From Burkholderiales bacterium (GTDB lineage: Bacteria > Pseudomonadota > Gammaproteobacteria > Burkholderiales > JAEUOS01): 64,000 bases of DNA. This document shows positions 37,026 through 46,107 of this stretch, in pieces. The notes under the pieces were generated by a model. It saw only the letters and a list, made by a program, of their open reading frames with translations, ran no database searches and was not told the origin of the DNA. The stretch lies in assembly GCA_016790635.1 (NCBI GenBank), contig JAEUOR010000019.1, positions 24,225 to 88,224 of the forward strand, in the 5' to 3' direction. A program made the position numbers and the translations under genes. Numbering within the stretch: the first letter of the stretch is position 1; each line of letters begins with the position of its first letter.

Positions 37026-38375
37026 ATGCCGAAAAAACTCTACATCAAGACTTTCGGCTGCCAGATGAACGAGTACGACTCGGACAAGATGGCCGAGGTA
37101 CTCGGTGCGGCCGGCGGGATCGAGACCACCGGCCGGCCCGAAGACGCCGACGTGATCCTCTTCAATACCTGTTCGGTGCGCGAGAAGGCCCAGGAAAAGG
37201 TCTTTTCGGACCTTGGCCGCGCGCGCGCCCTCAAGCAGGAAAAACCTGATCTCGTCATCGGCGTGGGAGGCTGCGTCGCCAGCCAGGAAGGCGCGGCCAT
37301 CATCGAGCGGGCGCCCTACGTGGATGTGGTGTTCGGCCCGCAGACCCTGCACCGCCTGCCGCAGCTGATCGCCATGCGTCGCGCCAGCGGAGTCCCGCAA
37401 GTCGACATCTCGTTTCCGGAGATCGAGAAATTCGATCATCTGCCGCCGCCCGGAGCGAAGGGGCCGACCGCCTTCGTGTCGATCATGGAAGGCTGCAGCA
37501 AGTACTGCAGCTTTTGTGTCGTGCCGTACACGCGCGGCGAGGAGGTTTCGCGCGATCTCGACGGCGTGCTCACCGAAGTCGCGGCCTTGGTCGAGGGCGG
37601 GGTCCGCGAGGTTACGCTGCTGGGCCAGAACGTCAACGCCTACCGCGGGCGCACCGGCGACGGCGAACTGGCCGACTTCGCGCTCCTTGTCGAATACGTG
37701 GCGGCGATGCCGGGCATCGAACGCATCCGCTACACGACCTCGCATCCGCGCGAGATGTCGCAACGACTCATCGACGCCCACGGCGCACTGCCGCAGTTGG
37801 TGCCGCACCTGCACCTGCCGGTCCAGTCCGGCAGCGACCGCGTGCTCGCGGCGATGAAGCGCGGCTACACGGTCCTGGAGTACAAGTCCATCGTGCGCCG
37901 CCTGCGCGCCGCGCGACCCGACTTGTCGCTGTCGTCCGACTTCATCGTCGGCTTCCCGGGCGAGACCGAGCAGGACTTCGCCGCCACCATGGATCTGATC
38001 GAGACGGTCGGCTTTGATCATTCGTTCTCGTTCGTCTATTCGCGTCGACCAGGTACGCCGGCCGCCGACCTGGCTGACGATACGCCCGCCGCGGTCAAGC
38101 AGGAACGGCTGGCGCGATTGCAAGCACGCATCGAAAGCCAGGGTGCTGCCATCAGCCAGGCCATGGTGGGGCGCGTCGAGCGGGTGCTGGTCGATGGGAA
38201 TGCACGCCGCGACGCCGGTGAGTTGCGCGGCCGCACCGCCAACAATCGCGTGGTCAATTTCGCGGGCCCGGCAGACTTGATCGGCGGCTTCGCCGAAGTT
38301 GTCATCCGCCATGCAAACCCGCATTCCCTGCGCGGCGAACTCGCGGGCACAACCGCATTGCCGGTCTCGCCTTGA
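37026..38375 (+). CDS. miaB: tRNA-2-methylthio-N6-isopentenyladenosine methylthiotransferase MiaB
   Basis: A 449-residue radical SAM enzyme adding the 2-methylthio group to A37 of tRNAs reading UNN codons. Three cysteines in the N-terminal domain (FGCQMN, NTCSVRE, GGCVAS) hold the auxiliary cluster; GCSKYCSFC is the radical SAM CxxxCxxC motif; the C-terminal part is the TRAM domain. The ATG at 37026 ([11 protein letters not shown]) fits family starts; a GTG at 37005 is possible. The stop overlaps the phoH start (TTGA). Confidence 0.96.
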   Translation: MPKKLYIKTFGCQMNEYDSDKMAEVLGAAGGIETTGRPEDADVILFNTCSVREKAQEKVFSDLGRARALKQEKPDLVIGVGGCVASQEGAAIIERAPYVDVVFGPQTLHRLPQLIAMRRASGVPQVDISFPEIEKFDHLPPPGAKGPTAFVSIMEGCSKYCSFCVVPYTRGEEVSRDLDGVLTEVAALVEGGVREVTLLGQNVNAYRGRTGDGELADFALLVEYVAAMPGIERIRYTTSHPREMSQRLIDAHGALPQLVPHLHLPVQSGSDRVLAAMKRGYTVLEYKSIVRRLRAARPDLSLSSDFIVGFPGETEQDFAATMDLIETVGFDHSFSFVYSRRPGTPAADLADDTPAAVKQERLARLQARIESQGAAISQAMVGRVERVLVDGNARRDAGELRGRTANNRVVNFAGPADLIGGFAEVVIRHANPHSLRGELAGTTALPVSP

Positions 38376-39391
38376 GCCGGACGGCCCGCACGGTGCGCGA
38401 ACTGCGCTTCGCGCCACCCGACAACAAGCGCCTGGCCAACCTGACCGGCCCGCTGGACGCCAATCTGCGCCAGATCGAGACCGCGCTGGACGTAGCCATC
38501 GAGCGTCGCGGCGATCGCGTGACCCTGCGCGGCGGTGCCGCCGCGATCGAACGTGCTGCCACACTGCTGGAGACGTTTTACGCACGCGCCGACGCGCCCC
38601 TGGAGCTTGACGACATCCAGCTGGGCGTCATCGACAGCCTGCATCCGGCGCGCGACGACGAAGCCCCGGTGCTCATGACCCGCCGGCGCGACCTCGCCGG
38701 TCGCACACCCAACCAGCGCGACTACATCACCAGCATCCTCGCCCATGACGTCACCTTCGGCATCGGCCCGGCCGGGACCGGCAAGACCTACCTCGCCGTG
38801 GCCTGCGCGGTCGACGCACTCGAGCGCGATGCGGTCAAGCGCATCGTGCTGGTTCGCCCGGCGGTGGAGGCCGGCGAACGCCTGGGTTTTCTGCCCGGCG
38901 ATCTGGCGCAGAAAGTCGACCCCTACCTGCGCCCCCTCTACGACGCGCTCTATGACCTGATGGGCTTCGAGCGGGTCGGCAAGCTGTTCGAGAAGGGGGC
39001 CATCGAGATCGCCCCGCTGGCCTACATGCGCGGCCGCACCCTGAATCACGCGTTCATCATCCTTGACGAAGCGCAGAACACGACGCCCGAGCAGATGAAG
39101 ATGTTCCTCACCCGCATGGGCTTCGGTGCCAAGGCGGTGGTGACCGGTGACCCGACCCAGGTCGACCTGCCGCGCGGCGCCAAATCGGGGTTGGCCGAGG
39201 CGCAGGTGGTCTTGCGCGACGTGCGCGGCATCGCGATGACGAGATTTTCCGCCGATGACGTAGTGCGCCATCCGCTGGTGGGCCGCATCGTCGCCGCCTA
39301 TGAAGCGCACGGCGCGGCAGCGCCTGACGAGGGTCGCGCCGATGTCGCCGACGCGCTCTTGCGCGTGGCACGTGGCGCGCGCGGCGCGTGA
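38372..39391 (+). CDS. ybeZ: PhoH family ATPase (YbeZ)
   Basis: A 339-residue cytoplasmic P-loop ATPase of the PhoH family. An N-terminal KH-like region is followed by Walker A GPAGTGKT (132-139) and Walker [11 protein letters not shown], then [11 protein letters not shown] (sensor motif). In many bacteria this gene is coupled to ybeY, and the product is implicated in rRNA processing with it. It starts with a TTG overlapping the miaB stop and ends overlapping the ybeY start (GTGA). Confidence 0.93.
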   Translation: MSRTARTVRELRFAPPDNKRLANLTGPLDANLRQIETALDVAIERRGDRVTLRGGAAAIERAATLLETFYARADAPLELDDIQLGVIDSLHPARDDEAPVLMTRRRDLAGRTPNQRDYITSILAHDVTFGIGPAGTGKTYLAVACAVDALERDAVKRIVLVRPAVEAGERLGFLPGDLAQKVDPYLRPLYDALYDLMGFERVGKLFEKGAIEIAPLAYMRGRTLNHAFIILDEAQNTTPEQMKMFLTRMGFGAKAVVTGDPTQVDLPRGAKSGLAEAQVVLRDVRGIAMTRFSADDVVRHPLVGRIVAAYEAHGAAAPDEGRADVADALLRVARGARGA

Positions 39392-39849
39392 AGAGCGGAA
39401 TCAATGTGCAGTTGGCCAGCCGCGTGGCCGGCATCCCTCCGCGCCGGGATCTCTTCCGCTGGATCCGAGCAGCATGCGACTGCGTTCCTGCGCAGCTGAC
39501 CCTGCGCGTGGTCAACGCGAGCGAGGCGCGTGCGCTCAATCGCAACTATCGCGCCCGCGACTACGCGCCGAACGTGCTCACCTTCGCCTACGGCGGAGAC
39601 CCGCCGGCGGCCGATGTGGTGATCTGTGCGCAGGTCGCGGCGCAAGAAGCACGTGAGCAGGGCAAGACGCGCGAGGCGCACTATGCACACCTGACCGTGC
39701 ACGGGGTGCTGCACGCGCTCGGAATGGACCATCGCACGCTGCGCGAAGCGAGAGTCATGGAGGGACGCGAGACGGCGATCCTGCGCGCGCTGGGATTCGC
39801 CGATCCGTACCGCAGTGATCGGTCCGCGCAGAATCCCGCAGCGCGCTGA
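39388..39849 (+). CDS. ybeY: Endoribonuclease / rRNA maturation factor YbeY
   Basis: A 153-residue zinc-dependent RNase needed for 16S rRNA 3' maturation and ribosome quality control. The metal motif is HGVLHALGMDH with three His, preceded by LTFAYGG and the family's conserved basic ALNRNYRARDYAPNVL. The GTG start overlaps the phoH stop. The next gene is lnt; the corC gene that often lies between them is absent. Confidence 0.95.
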   Translation: MKSGINVQLASRVAGIPPRRDLFRWIRAACDCVPAQLTLRVVNASEARALNRNYRARDYAPNVLTFAYGGDPPAADVVICAQVAAQEAREQGKTREAHYAHLTVHGVLHALGMDHRTLREARVMEGRETAILRALGFADPYRSDRSAQNPAAR

Positions 39850-39877
39850 AAGCACTTCGCCAAGCCAGACCCGGACC

Positions 39878-41389
39878 ATGTCGACGCGGCACCCCACCCC
39901 GCTGGCCTTGGCTGGTCTCCTGATCCCGGCCCTGCTCGCCGGTGCCGCCAGCACCCTGTCCCTCGCGCCGTTTCAATGGTGGTGGGCTCAGGCGGCGACG
40001 CTCACGCTCCTCTTCCTGCTGTGGGCGGGTCGGTCCGCACGCGTGCGTGCCGCGCTGGGATTTGCTTTCGGCCTGGGATGGTTCGGCAGCGCGGTTTCCT
40101 GGGTGTATGTGAGCATGCACGAGTACGGCGCGATGCCGATGCCGCTGGCCGCGGCGGCGACCCTCCTCTTTGCTGCCTACCTGGCGCTGTGGCCGGCCCT
40201 GGCGGGTTGGCTCAGCGCAAGGCTTGGGGCCGGCGCGCCCGACTGGTTTGTCATTCCAGCGGCATGGTGCCTTGCCGAGTGGTTGCGCGGCTGGATGTTC
40301 ACCGGTTTTCCATGGGCGGCGCTTGGCTATGCCCACACCGATGGACCTCTGTCCGGGTTTGCCCCCTTGATCGGCGTGCACGGCATCAACCTGGTCGCGG
40401 CGCTCATCGCGGCCTTGCTCGCGCGCGCCCTTGCCAGGCAGCACGCAGCCGCCGGACGGATCCGCGCCCTATCCGCAGCGGCACTGGTCTGCGCCGCGGG
40501 CCACGCGCTGCAGCCGACGGAGTGGACCCAGCATGCCGGTCCGCTGCTCAAGGTCGCACTCATGCAAGGCAATATCCCGCAGCAACTCAAGTTCGAGGAA
40601 GGTCGCTTCGAAGCAACATTGGATGCCTATCGACTGCTTGTCGAAGCACACCCCGCAACCTTGGTCGTGCTTCCCGAAACCGCGCTGCCGCGCATGCTGC
40701 TGGCAATTCCCCAAGGCTATCTCGCGCAGCTGTCGGAACTGATGCGCCGCCGCGGCGCAGACCTGATCGTGGGCGTCCCGCGCGCGGAGACCCGCACCCG
40801 CTATTTCAACAGTGCGATTTCGCTGGGCGCCTCGGAGCCGCAGCGCTACGACAAGGTGCATCTGGTGCCCTTCGGAGAGTTCATCCCGACCGGATTTCGC
40901 TGGTTCGTCGACCTGATGCGCATCCCGCTGGGCGACTTCACCGCAGGCGATCACGATGCGCAGCCGCTGGCGGTTGCCGGGCAACGGGTAGCGGTCAACA
41001 TCTGCTACGAGGACCTGTTCGGCGAGGAGATCATCCGCCAGGCGCCCAGGGCCACCATATTGGCCAACATGTCGAACATCGCCTGGTTCGGCGACTCCCT
41101 GGCGCCGCACCAGCACCTGCAGATCAGCCGCATGCGCAGCCTGGAGACTGGTCGGCCCATGCTGCGAGCCACCAACACCGGCTATACCGCGATTGTCGAT
41201 CACCGCGGCCGGGTCACTCATTCCCTGCCGCTTTTCACGCCTGGCGCCCTGGTGGCGGAGGTCCAGCCCACCCAGGGCATGACTCCCTACATGCGCTACG
41301 GAAACTGGCCGGTGGTCAGCCTCACCGTCCTGGCGCTCCTTGCCTGCGCGGTGCGCGCGTTTTCATCGCGAGGTCGATCGCCAGCCTGA
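39878..41389 (+). CDS. lnt: Apolipoprotein N-acyltransferase
   Basis: A 503-residue inner-membrane enzyme that adds the third acyl chain to lipoproteins such as Pal and the YHS lipoprotein encoded in this window. The first third is membrane helices; the rest is a periplasmic nitrilase-like domain with the catalytic Glu (VLPETALPR), Lys (YDKVHLVPFGEF) and Cys (NICYEDLFGE). The ATG at 39878 gives the usual length. The last 68 bases overlap the convergent pdxA gene. Confidence 0.95.
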   Translation: MSTRHPTPLALAGLLIPALLAGAASTLSLAPFQWWWAQAATLTLLFLLWAGRSARVRAALGFAFGLGWFGSAVSWVYVSMHEYGAMPMPLAAAATLLFAAYLALWPALAGWLSARLGAGAPDWFVIPAAWCLAEWLRGWMFTGFPWAALGYAHTDGPLSGFAPLIGVHGINLVAALIAALLARALARQHAAAGRIRALSAAALVCAAGHALQPTEWTQHAGPLLKVALMQGNIPQQLKFEEGRFEATLDAYRLLVEAHPATLVVLPETALPRMLLAIPQGYLAQLSELMRRRGADLIVGVPRAETRTRYFNSAISLGASEPQRYDKVHLVPFGEFIPTGFRWFVDLMRIPLGDFTAGDHDAQPLAVAGQRVAVNICYEDLFGEEIIRQAPRATILANMSNIAWFGDSLAPHQHLQISRMRSLETGRPMLRATNTGYTAIVDHRGRVTHSLPLFTPGALVAEVQPTQGMTPYMRYGNWPVVSLTVLALLACAVRAFSSRGRSPA

Positions 41390-42398
41390 GCGCGGCGACC
41401 AGGCTACCGGTTTCCGCAGCACCCGCACCCGCGGCCGTGCGCGCAAGATCGAGCGCGGTGCCGTGGTCCACCGAGGTGCGGATCAAGGGCAGGCCGAGCG
41501 TGACATTGACCCCGCCGCCGAAACTTGCGAACTTGAGCACCGGCAAGCCCTGGTCGTGGTACATCGCGAGCACCGCGTCTGCTCCGGCGAGCACGCGAGG
41601 AGTGAAGAGCGTATCGGCCGGATACGGGCCGCGCGCGTTAACACCGCGTCGTCGCGCCTGGGAAATGGCCGGGGCGATGACGCACTCGTCCTCGGTCCCG
41701 AGATGGCCTCCTTCGCCGGCGTGCGGATTGAGGCCGGCAACCAGAATGCGCGGGGCAGTGATGGCGAATCGCCCGACGAGATCGCGCTTGAGAATGCGCA
41801 GCGTATCAACCAGGCCTGCGACATCGAGCGCCGCGGGTACTGCCGACAACGGCAAATGGGTGGTCGCCAGCGCCACCCGCAGCAGCGGACGACCGCCTGC
41901 CAGGAGCATCACGACCCGCGGCGTGTCGGTATGTTGCGCCAGATACTCGGTGTGCCCGGTGAAGGCGATGCCGGCGTCGTTGATGACCCCCTTGTGCACC
42001 GGCGCAGTCACCATGGCGTCAGCCTCGCCGCGACGGCAAAGGGACAGGGCCGCATCGAGCGTATCCAGTACATAGCGCGCGTTGACCGGGTCGGGGCGGC
42101 CTGGTACCGACCTGCGGCCAAGCGCGACATGCAGGGCCGTCACAGGGCCGCCGCCAGAGAGGTCGACGTCGAGCCCGAGACGGCGCGCTCGCGCCTCCAG
42201 AAGGTTTCGGTCACCTACCAGCACGATATCAGCGCCACGGCGCGCAGCGGCCCGGCTGGCGATGCGCATACACAGGTCCGGCCCGATGCCGGCAGGTTCG
42301 CCGGTGGTAAGGACGATGCGCGGCCGTGCCCCGCCATGCGGCCGCAGCCGCGCGGGTCGCGCCGTGGTGTCAGCGCTCCTCAAGGCGGAGTTCGACAA
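41322..42398 (-). CDS. pdxA: 4-hydroxythreonine-4-phosphate dehydrogenase
   Basis: A 358-residue NAD-dependent enzyme of vitamin B6 synthesis. Metal and substrate motifs: TAPVHKGVIN, TGHTEYLAQ, LNPHAGEGGHLG and MYHDQGLPVLK, and HGTALDLA near the end. The C-terminus runs 68 bases into lnt on the other strand. The start is uncertain: a TTG at 42398 overlaps surA by 29 bases and fits best, with a TTG at 42383 as alternative. It is the last gene of the lptD-surA-pdxA operon; the rsmA gene that usually follows is not here. Confidence 0.9.
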   Translation of the reverse strand: MSNSALRSADTTARPARLRPHGGARPRIVLTTGEPAGIGPDLCMRIASRAAARRGADIVLVGDRNLLEARARRLGLDVDLSGGGPVTALHVALGRRSVPGRPDPVNARYVLDTLDAALSLCRRGEADAMVTAPVHKGVINDAGIAFTGHTEYLAQHTDTPRVVMLLAGGRPLLRVALATTHLPLSAVPAALDVAGLVDTLRILKRDLVGRFAITAPRILVAGLNPHAGEGGHLGTEDECVIAPAISQARRRGVNARGPYPADTLFTPRVLAGADAVLAMYHDQGLPVLKFASFGGGVNVTLGLPLIRTSVDHGTALDLARTAAGAGAAETGSLVAALRLAIDLAMKTRAPRRQGAPGR

Positions 42399-43731
42399 AA
42401 GCGCGGTCTCTCAACTGGCGCAACCACTCCTGATAGGCCTCGTCGGCCTTGCGCTCGCGCAGCGCCATGCGCGCCGACTGCCGCAGGCGCTCGCGGCTCA
42501 CATCCTCGGTCCTGCGCTCCAGGACCTGGATCAGATGGACGCCGAACTGCGTGCGGACGGGCTGGCTCATCTCTCCCGGCTTCAGTTCGTCCATCGCCTT
42601 CTCGAACTGCGGCACCGTGTCACCGGGATAGACCCAGCCGAGATCGCCCCCTTGGGAAGCGCTGCCATCGTTGGAATGCAGGCGTGCCAACTCCGCGAAG
42701 TCAGCGGCCTTGTTGGCTACGCGTTCGCGCAGATCAGCCAGGCGGCGCTCCGCCTGCACCTGCGAAACCAGCTCATTGGTGCGGATGAGGATGTGCCGCA
42801 CCTTGGTCTGAGTCACCGGCGCGCGCTGCAAGGCCCCACCGCGTCGCTCCACCAGTCGCAGGATGTGAAAACCGTTGGGACTCTTGACGATGTCGCCGAA
42901 CTGCCCTGGCCGCAAACCGTCAATGGCGTCAAGAAACAGTTGCGGCCAGCGTTCCTGGGGACGAATTCCCATGCTGCCGCCGGACAGCGCCTCGGGCGCA
43001 TCCGAAAAGGCGGCGGCGACACGCGCAAACTCGGCTCCGCCGCGCAGTTGTGCCAAGGCTTCTTCTGCCCTGCGGCGACGCTCGGCCAACTGCTCTGGCG
43101 AGGCGTTCTCGGGCACACGTACAAGAATCTGCGCCAGGCCAAGCTCCGTGCCCGCTTCGGAGCGCGCAGTTTCGCTCTCGGCGATGAAGTTGTCGATCTC
43201 GCCTTCGCTGATCGAGACGCGACTGTCGACCTCGCGGTCGCGAATCCGGGAAATCAGGATGTCGGCCCGAATGTCCTCGCGAAAGCGCGCAAACGAGATG
43301 CCATCGCGCTCCAGGGTGTCGCGGAACTGGGTGAGGCTCATTCGATTCTCTTCGGCGATGCGCCCGATCGCGCGATCGAGCTGCGCATCGTCGACGCGCA
43401 TTGCAGACTCACGCGCGAACTGGACCTGGGCGCGGTCCATGATCATGCGCTCGAGCACCTGTTTTTCCAGCACGTCATCCGGCGGTGCCGCGACACGTTG
43501 ACGCACCAGTTGTGCCTTGACCAACCGCAGGCGCTCGTCAAGTTCGCGCAAGGTGATGACCTCATCGTTTACCACTGCGACGATGCGGTCGGCCAGCGCG
43601 ACCCGCGGACGCGGGGCCGGGTTGGCCAGGCTGGGGCTGATGCGATCCTGGGCCTGGACCTGTGCCTGCGGCAGCAGGATCGCCACAAGGGACATGGCCA
43701 CGATCGCAAGCGAGTTGATGTGCGGTCTCAT
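42370..43731 (-). CDS. surA: Periplasmic chaperone and peptidyl-prolyl isomerase SurA
   Basis: A 453-residue periplasmic chaperone for outer-membrane proteins. Signal peptide ends near VQAQ (28). The N-terminal chaperone domain (AVVNDEVITLRELDERL) is followed by two parvulin domains, each with a GGxxG-type pattern (ALSGGSMGIRP and ASQGGDLGWVYPG) and HIL motifs (VRHILIRTNE). The start overlaps the lptD stop (ATGA). Role: helps fold LptD and other beta-barrels encoded here or elsewhere. Confidence 0.95.
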   Translation of the reverse strand: MRPHINSLAIVAMSLVAILLPQAQVQAQDRISPSLANPAPRPRVALADRIVAVVNDEVITLRELDERLRLVKAQLVRQRVAAPPDDVLEKQVLERMIMDRAQVQFARESAMRVDDAQLDRAIGRIAEENRMSLTQFRDTLERDGISFARFREDIRADILISRIRDREVDSRVSISEGEIDNFIAESETARSEAGTELGLAQILVRVPENASPEQLAERRRRAEEALAQLRGGAEFARVAAAFSDAPEALSGGSMGIRPQERWPQLFLDAIDGLRPGQFGDIVKSPNGFHILRLVERRGGALQRAPVTQTKVRHILIRTNELVSQVQAERRLADLRERVANKAADFAELARLHSNDGSASQGGDLGWVYPGDTVPQFEKAMDELKPGEMSQPVRTQFGVHLIQVLERRTEDVSRERLRQSARMALRERKADEAYQEWLRQLRDRAFVELRLEER

Positions 43732-45971
43732 TCGTAGTTCTGAAATGTGCGCGGCTGCGCTTCCTGATTCTCGTTCAACTTGTTGTACCCGGGAATGGCT
43801 CTGCGCAGCACGTCTAGCGGATTGGACCCGATGCGCGACAGACCGTTCAATTCAAGCTGGAAGAAGATCCCGGTGGTGGCGCGCTGGGAGGCGGTGGCGA
43901 AGCGCTGTATGACCACCCGGCCGACCCAGCAACCACCGTCGTATTCCGCCCCGCCCAAAGCCTCCACCACGCGACCTTCGCGCAGCGAGTAGTTATAGCG
44001 ACCGACGCCGTACCAATTGCCGCCGAAGCGCCATTGGCCCGCAACGTCGATTTGCTCAAGAAAGTCGCGCCGATAGCGGTACGAAGCCGATACCGTGCTG
44101 CCCGGCTCCGGGCTGTAACGCACGCTGTGGCTGACGCGTTGCACCCGCGCCAGGTTCGGGTCATATTGTAGCGTTGTGTCGGCCGTCACCTTCGGCGCCA
44201 CTTCACCGGAAAACGACGCCAACAGGTCGGAGCTGCGACTGGCACGCAGGGTCTCCCCCGGCAGCGATACCTGCTGGTCGCTCAGGTGGTAGCGTTGCGC
44301 GATGGTCGCGCGCAAGCGCTCGTTGCCATTGCGGCTGCCGAGAAGTCGCGTGGACAGCGCAGCGGTGAATTGATGCGCATCGGCGATGCGGTCGGCACCA
44401 GAATAGGAGTTTTCCGAGAAGATCTGCGCAAAGTTGAAGTCGGCCAACCCCGTGTCGAACACGGGAATCGTGCTCTGGTTGCGCGCAGGGACGCGTAAAT
44501 AATACAGGCGGGGTTCCAGGGTCTGCGTATAGGACCGGCCAAAGTAGTTGCCGGACCTTTCAAAGACGAGGCCGGTATCAATGCTGACGATCGGCAACGA
44601 GCGGTTGATCGTGTCCGGTGCTCCGGCAGCGGTGTTTTGCAACGCGTAGGTAGTCGCATGCCACGACACCTTGGGAATCACGAACGCGCCGGGACTCAGG
44701 ATCGGGTAGGAAATCGATGGATTGACGACCAGGCGGTTCCCGGTGACCAGGGTGGGATGCGAAAAGCGGTTGAACTCGGTAGCAAGAGAAAGATCGAAGC
44801 CGCCGGCATCGAAGCGTCGCGTTGAGAAGTTGATCTGCGGCAGCCGGTGATACGGGCTTACAACCGGCCTCAACGGGTCCTGCAAGGTCTGGAACGAAAG
44901 CGTCCGCAACGACAACGAGTACCACGGTGTGCCGTAAACGAGCGAAGCGTCACGCGGCAAAAAAGTCTGCGAGGTCGCCGAGATGCGGTTCGAGAGGTCG
45001 GTGAAATAGGTGTCATCGGACACCTTGCTCAGGTTGAGAAAGGTGGTCAAGCCCGGCGCAAGGGTCTGCTGGTGCAGCAGAGAAAAGCCGCTCCGGTTGG
45101 TGCGGGTCTGTTCGTCATTGCCGAGAAATTCGGCGCGCGCCTCGCCGCGGTACTCCTCGCCCAGGTAGCGAAAAGCCGCCGTGGTCTGCAAGCCGCGCTT
45201 GGTCATATAGCGCGGCGTGATCGTCATGTCGCGATTGGGCGCAATGTTCCAGTAATACGGTAGCTGCAGCTCCTGTCCGCGCTGCACCGAGCTCGCATAC
45301 GAAGGTGCCAGAAAGCCCGACTTGCGGCGGTTGTTGAGGGAGAAGGACATGCCCGGGAGGTGCAGGATGCGCTGTCCTTTGAAATACAAGTCGGCATCGT
45401 CGACCTCGCCGACTTCGCGACCATAGTCAAGCTTGAGTTCCGCCGCCTTGAGGTACCAGTCGTCGTTGCCGGGACCGCAGGTGGTGTAGGTCGCGTCCCT
45501 GGCGCGGTAACGATCAGGCCCGAGGAACTCGAGGACCGAAGAACTGCCGCGCGCGCGGTCGTTCGCCAGCAGGTACTCCGCGGCCTGGAAGCTTCCCGTG
45601 CGCGCATCAAGCCTCAAGCGCAGTTCGGGGCCGGTGAAGAGGTCGCCCGCACGCTGGACGCGAACCGAACCGCGCGCGCGCAATTCATCTTCGACACTGT
45701 CGTACTCGATGCGCGTCGCCTTGATGACACTGCCCTGCTTGCGCAGTTCGGCATCACCATCGACAGTCGTCACGACCCCAGTCTGGCCACTGATGCGGTC
45801 ACCCTGTACGAACACCGGGACCGGCTCGGACTTTTCACGCTCAGGGACGAACGTCCTGTCGATGCGAAGAACCAGCGGCTCCACCGACTGCTGGGCGTGC
45901 CCGAGCCCGCTACACAGACCGCCAAGTACCACGGCGGCGCGCACGGCAGGGCTCGAACGCGAAATTGGCAT
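43728..45971 (-). CDS. lptD: LPS assembly outer-membrane protein LptD
   Basis: A 747-residue outer-membrane beta-barrel that inserts lipopolysaccharide in the outer leaflet. After a signal peptide (ends GHAQ, about 27) comes the OstA/beta-jellyroll domain, then TYTTCGPGNDDWYLKAAELK and FLAPSYASS, both typical of LptD, and the barrel. The mature protein has exactly two cysteines, Cys165 and Cys681 (in GGCWVGR), where E. coli has four, so only one interdomain disulfide can form. The ATG at 45971 starts the signal peptide; the longer frame is leader. First gene of lptD-surA-pdxA. Confidence 0.94.
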   Translation of the reverse strand: MPISRSSPAVRAAVVLGGLCSGLGHAQQSVEPLVLRIDRTFVPEREKSEPVPVFVQGDRISGQTGVVTTVDGDAELRKQGSVIKATRIEYDSVEDELRARGSVRVQRAGDLFTGPELRLRLDARTGSFQAAEYLLANDRARGSSSVLEFLGPDRYRARDATYTTCGPGNDDWYLKAAELKLDYGREVGEVDDADLYFKGQRILHLPGMSFSLNNRRKSGFLAPSYASSVQRGQELQLPYYWNIAPNRDMTITPRYMTKRGLQTTAAFRYLGEEYRGEARAEFLGNDEQTRTNRSGFSLLHQQTLAPGLTTFLNLSKVSDDTYFTDLSNRISATSQTFLPRDASLVYGTPWYSLSLRTLSFQTLQDPLRPVVSPYHRLPQINFSTRRFDAGGFDLSLATEFNRFSHPTLVTGNRLVVNPSISYPILSPGAFVIPKVSWHATTYALQNTAAGAPDTINRSLPIVSIDTGLVFERSGNYFGRSYTQTLEPRLYYLRVPARNQSTIPVFDTGLADFNFAQIFSENSYSGADRIADAHQFTAALSTRLLGSRNGNERLRATIAQRYHLSDQQVSLPGETLRASRSSDLLASFSGEVAPKVTADTTLQYDPNLARVQRVSHSVRYSPEPGSTVSASYRYRRDFLEQIDVAGQWRFGGNWYGVGRYNYSLREGRVVEALGGAEYDGGCWVGRVVIQRFATASQRATTGIFFQLELNGLSRIGSNPLDVLRRAIPGYNKLNENQEAQPRTFQNYE

Positions 45972-45972
45972 G

Positions 45973-46034
45973 GCCGGGTGGCTTACCCGGCTGCAGGGCG
46001 CCGGATTGAATCCGATAAACTTGCAACGATTATA
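45973..46034 (-). promoter_or_regulatory. lptD leader: -10 element and start-site hairpin
   Basis: On the minus strand TATAAT lies at 46034-46029. A perfect 7-bp stem GCCGGGT/ACCCGGC (45973-45979 and 45985-45991) with a 5-base loop sits directly before the lptD ATG, where the ribosome site should be; no Shine-Dalgarno sequence is visible. It may limit lptD translation. Confidence 0.4.
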
Positions 46035-46107
46035 AGTCAGCGTCCGGCGCATCCAGGGTCGATTGGAGGGCAGAGCCGGCGCGGTAGACCTGCTGCAAGG
46101 ATTCCCG

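Noticed and set aside
36963..38585. 540-codon open frame on the minus strand
   Set aside because: Shadow of miaB and phoH.
39976..42075. 699-codon open frame on the plus strand
   Set aside because: Shadow covering lnt and antisense pdxA; composition is not protein-like.
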